Assembly: GCA_002394165.1 (NCBI GenBank)
Contig: DGTA01000152.1
Coordinates: 1-24,770, forward strand
DNA: 24,770 bases
Direction of reading: 5' to 3'
From: Lachnospiraceae bacterium UBA4348
GTDB taxonomy: Bacteria; Bacillota; Clostridia; Lachnospirales; Lachnospiraceae
The stretch's first letter is position 1, and each line of letters begins with the position of its first letter. A program made the position numbers and the translations under genes. Shown here piece by piece: positions 23,151 through 24,770 of this stretch. Below the pieces are notes generated by a model. That model did no database searches. It was given only the letters and a program-made list of their open reading frames with translations, and was not told where the DNA came from.

Positions 23151-23948
23151 TCAGATCCGATAGAGGTCCGAACAGTGTTCCCGTGAAGCCACCGTGATCT
23201 CAAAGTCATCGCCCCGGTAGGGATTGTCTCCGAGGGTGATCTCACTGGTCACCGTGGCGAAGGCAAGCGCCTCATAATTGTTTTCTTTGCTCAGATGTCC
23301 CAGGATCACATGCTTCATGTCATCGTGGAGGATATCTCCCAGGAGCCTTCCGCAGTGAAGATTGGACAGATGTCCCGTCTCTCCCAGGATCCTGATCTTG
23401 AGGGGATAGGGATAAGGCCCCACCTGAAGCATGTTGATGTCATGGTTTGATTCGATGACGATCGAATCGAGCCCCGTCAGATGTTCGATGATATAGTCGT
23501 CATAACAGCCCATATCCGTCGCGACGGCAAATTTCCTGCCGTCCGACTCGATCCTGAAGCCGACCGGTTCCGCCGCATCATGCATGATCCTGAAGGGCTC
23601 AATGTGCATGTCGCCGATGCTGAAGGGACTGTCAGCCTCCACTTTGTGGAACAGCTCCCGGTCCAGCCTTCCCAGCGATGCGCTGCCAAACATATAATCG
23701 ATGGTTCCGCCGGTCGCATAGACGGGAACCTTGTATTTCCTGGCCAGCACCCCTATGCTGCGGATATGGTCGATATGTTCATGCGTGACGAGGATGCCGT
23801 CCAGGTCATCTCCCTTCCGTCCCGCCTTTTTCAGTCCTTCCTCGATCCTGCGGCCGCTGATCCCGGCATCGACCAGCAGGCTCACATGATCGGTGCCGAC
23901 AAAAGTGCAGTTTCCGCTGCTCCCGCTGGCTATCGTACAAAATTCCAT
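23151..23948 (-). CDS. yycJ: YycJ/WalJ-like MBL-fold metallohydrolase
   Basis: A 265-residue metallo-beta-lactamase-fold protein of the YycJ/WalJ group. Members have been described as double-stranded DNA 5'-3' exonucleases and linked to cell wall/division coordination. MEFCTIASGSSGNCTFVG is the typical N-terminus. The metal motif HEHIDH is at residues 56-61; further likely ligands are in RIMHDAAEP and ATDMGCYDD, and HLSKEN near the end fits the group. Here it is not next to walRK but inside the polA-coaE operon, consistent with a DNA-related role. Its start overlaps the end of coaE by 19 bases. Confidence 0.88.
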   Translation of the reverse strand: MEFCTIASGSSGNCTFVGTDHVSLLVDAGISGRRIEEGLKKAGRKGDDLDGILVTHEHIDHIRSIGVLARKYKVPVYATGGTIDYMFGSASLGRLDRELFHKVEADSPFSIGDMHIEPFRIMHDAAEPVGFRIESDGRKFAVATDMGCYDDYIIEHLTGLDSIVIESNHDINMLQVGPYPYPLKIRILGETGHLSNLHCGRLLGDILHDDMKHVILGHLSKENNYEALAFATVTSEITLGDNPYRGDDFEITVASREHCSDLYRI

Positions 23949-24550
23949 ATGTTCCCAAGTCCTCTGTCTATCTGTTCAAAAGTCACGTCCGCTTCAGAGC
24001 TGTTATCGATCGTCAGGCTGCAGCGGCTCCTGTAATATTCCTCATCATCCTGGGCAGCCATCATGGCGTCGATCCGGGCATCATCATAGCCGCGTCCTTC
24101 CCTCAGACGCCTCCGGCGCACATCACGGTCAGCATGGATGTACCAGATCTCGTCGCAGATGCCGGAAAAACCTGACTGAATGAGGATGGCCGACTCGACC
24201 GCCGCAAGAGAAGTTCCCTCCCCGGCGCAGCGGCTGATCTCTTCCTCCACATATCTTTTCACGGCGGGATGCACCAGAGAGTTGACCTGCTCCATCAGGT
24301 CCCGGTCCGTAAAAAGGATCTTTGCCATCCTCCCCCGGTCAAGCGTCCCGTCGGGAAGCACCACTTCGCGCCCGAGCAGCCGGATCATCCCGTCATAGCA
24401 TTCTCCCCCGGGCATCTGCATGCGGCGGGCAATGGCGTCGCATTCGAGCACAAGCGCCTTCCAGCGCTCCTCCAGATAGGCGAGCACCACGCTTTTCCCT
24501 GTCCCGGCCGGCCCCGTAAGGCCCAGCACAAACGGCTTATTTTGCGTCAT
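23930..24550 (-). CDS. coaE: Dephospho-CoA kinase
   Basis: A 206-residue P-loop kinase for the last step of coenzyme A synthesis. The phosphate loop GLTGPAGTGKS is at residues 10-20. ECDAIARRMQMPGG (36-49) corresponds to the usual DADxxAR region but with Cys-Asp in place of the Ala-Asp pair. VNSLVHPAVKRYVEEEI is a strong family match. The ATG at 24550 follows GGGGAG and overlaps the polA stop by 14 bases; a longer frame to 24568 lacks support. polA-coaE is a widely conserved pair. The phosphate loop carries Pro-Ala-Gly-Thr instead of the common Gly-Ile-Gly-Ser, so the protein is somewhat divergent. Confidence 0.92.
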   Translation of the reverse strand: MTQNKPFVLGLTGPAGTGKSVVLAYLEERWKALVLECDAIARRMQMPGGECYDGMIRLLGREVVLPDGTLDRGRMAKILFTDRDLMEQVNSLVHPAVKRYVEEEISRCAGEGTSLAAVESAILIQSGFSGICDEIWYIHADRDVRRRRLREGRGYDDARIDAMMAAQDDEEYYRSRCSLTIDNSSEADVTFEQIDRGLGNIWNFVR

Positions 24551-24770
24551 ACCAGCTCTCCCCCGCATGCATATCGATCTCCAGGTCCACCTTCAGGGCA
24601 ACGGCTCCCATCATCTCCTCACGCAGGATCTTCTCGACCTGTTCCAGCTCGTCGGGCCAGGTCTCCACCAGAAGCTCGTCATGGACCTGCAGGATCAGCC
24701 TGGATCGGAGCCCTTCTCTGTAAAGCCGCTCATCGACCCGGATCATGGCGATCTTGATGATGTCCGCCGC
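24537..24770 (-). CDS. polA: DNA polymerase I, C-terminal end (partial at right edge)
   Basis: The last 77 residues of DNA polymerase I, used in repair and Okazaki-fragment processing; the rest lies beyond the window. The frame enters as AADIIKIAMIRVD, the family's O1/Q-helix region after the fingers. Motif C appears as LILQVHDELLVE (Asp31 and Glu32 of the fragment), holding a catalytic metal-binding aspartate. The end ...ESWYDAK matches the usual G(x)NWxDAK C-terminus. It is the upstream gene of the polA-coaE-yycJ-ACT-DUF711 operon. Confidence 0.95.
   Translation of the reverse strand, partial: AADIIKIAMIRVDERLYREGLRSRLILQVHDELLVETWPDELEQVEKILREEMMGAVALKVDLEIDMHAGESWYDAK

Noticed and set aside
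22200..23186. Plus-strand open frame of 328 codons opposite the DUF711 and ACT genes
   Set aside because: His/Asp/Arg-rich translation with no domain; opposite strongly supported genes.
1..24770. CRISPR arrays, tRNA or rRNA genes, insertion sequences, phage or toxin-antitoxin genes
   Set aside because: No regularly spaced repeats, cloverleaf-like stretches, transposase motifs or short orphan gene pairs were seen on either strand; the window is a dense housekeeping region.

Overview
This window looks like a housekeeping stretch of a Bacillota chromosome. It is most likely from the class Clostridia and probably near Lachnospiraceae. The evidence is the gene order (tmcAL / pta-ackA-yceD-rpmF-plsX-acpP-rnc-smc-ftsY ... 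ylxM-ffh-rpsP-khpA-rimM-trmD-rplS-lepB-rbgA-rnhB-yraN), strong AGGAGG-type ribosome binding sites, and sigma-A promoters with TTGACA/TATAAT boxes. The third codon positions are GC-rich, which produces many long but spurious antisense reading frames. I see no rRNA, tRNA, CRISPR array, transposase, phage gene or integration site. No stretch over 300 bases lacks a gene.

Layout. At the left edge is the 3' end of prs (+ strand), facing the end of the long minus-strand cluster across a bidirectional terminator. From about 20.05 kb down to 0.48 kb the genes all lie on the minus strand. In transcription order they are: acetate metabolism (pta, ackA); a promoter with perfect consensus boxes; yceD-rpmF (ribosome); plsX-acpP (lipid synthesis); rnc; smc; ftsY; a threonine ammonia-lyase; a second strong promoter; ylxM-ffh (signal recognition particle); rpsP-khpA-rimM-trmD (30S and tRNA maturation); a third promoter, inside trmD, for rplS and then a terminator; and finally signal peptidase, rbgA, signal peptidase, rnhB, yraN, pgeF. 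So the cluster links translation, protein export, lipid precursor supply and chromosome organisation. It appears to be divided into transcription units by four recognisable promoters (pta, yceD, ylxM, rplS) and several hairpins.

Divergent from pta is tmcAL (+ strand), an acetate-using tRNA-modification enzyme. The two promoters overlap, and a perfect 11-bp inverted repeat lies next to them. Converging on tmcAL is a second minus-strand operon: polA (partial), coaE, yycJ-like metallohydrolase, an ACT-domain protein and a DUF711 (UPF0210) protein. Its likely terminator lies inside the tmcAL coding sequence.

I found no clear new multi-gene system. The items most worth checking are the ACT-DUF711 pair of unknown function, the pta/tmcAL divergent control region, the extended hairpin in front of rnc, the terminator embedded in tmcAL, the promoter-overlapping inverted repeat before ylxM, and the second signal peptidase with a non-standard catalytic-serine box. 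All calls rest on reading the sequence by eye; no alignment or database search was run.
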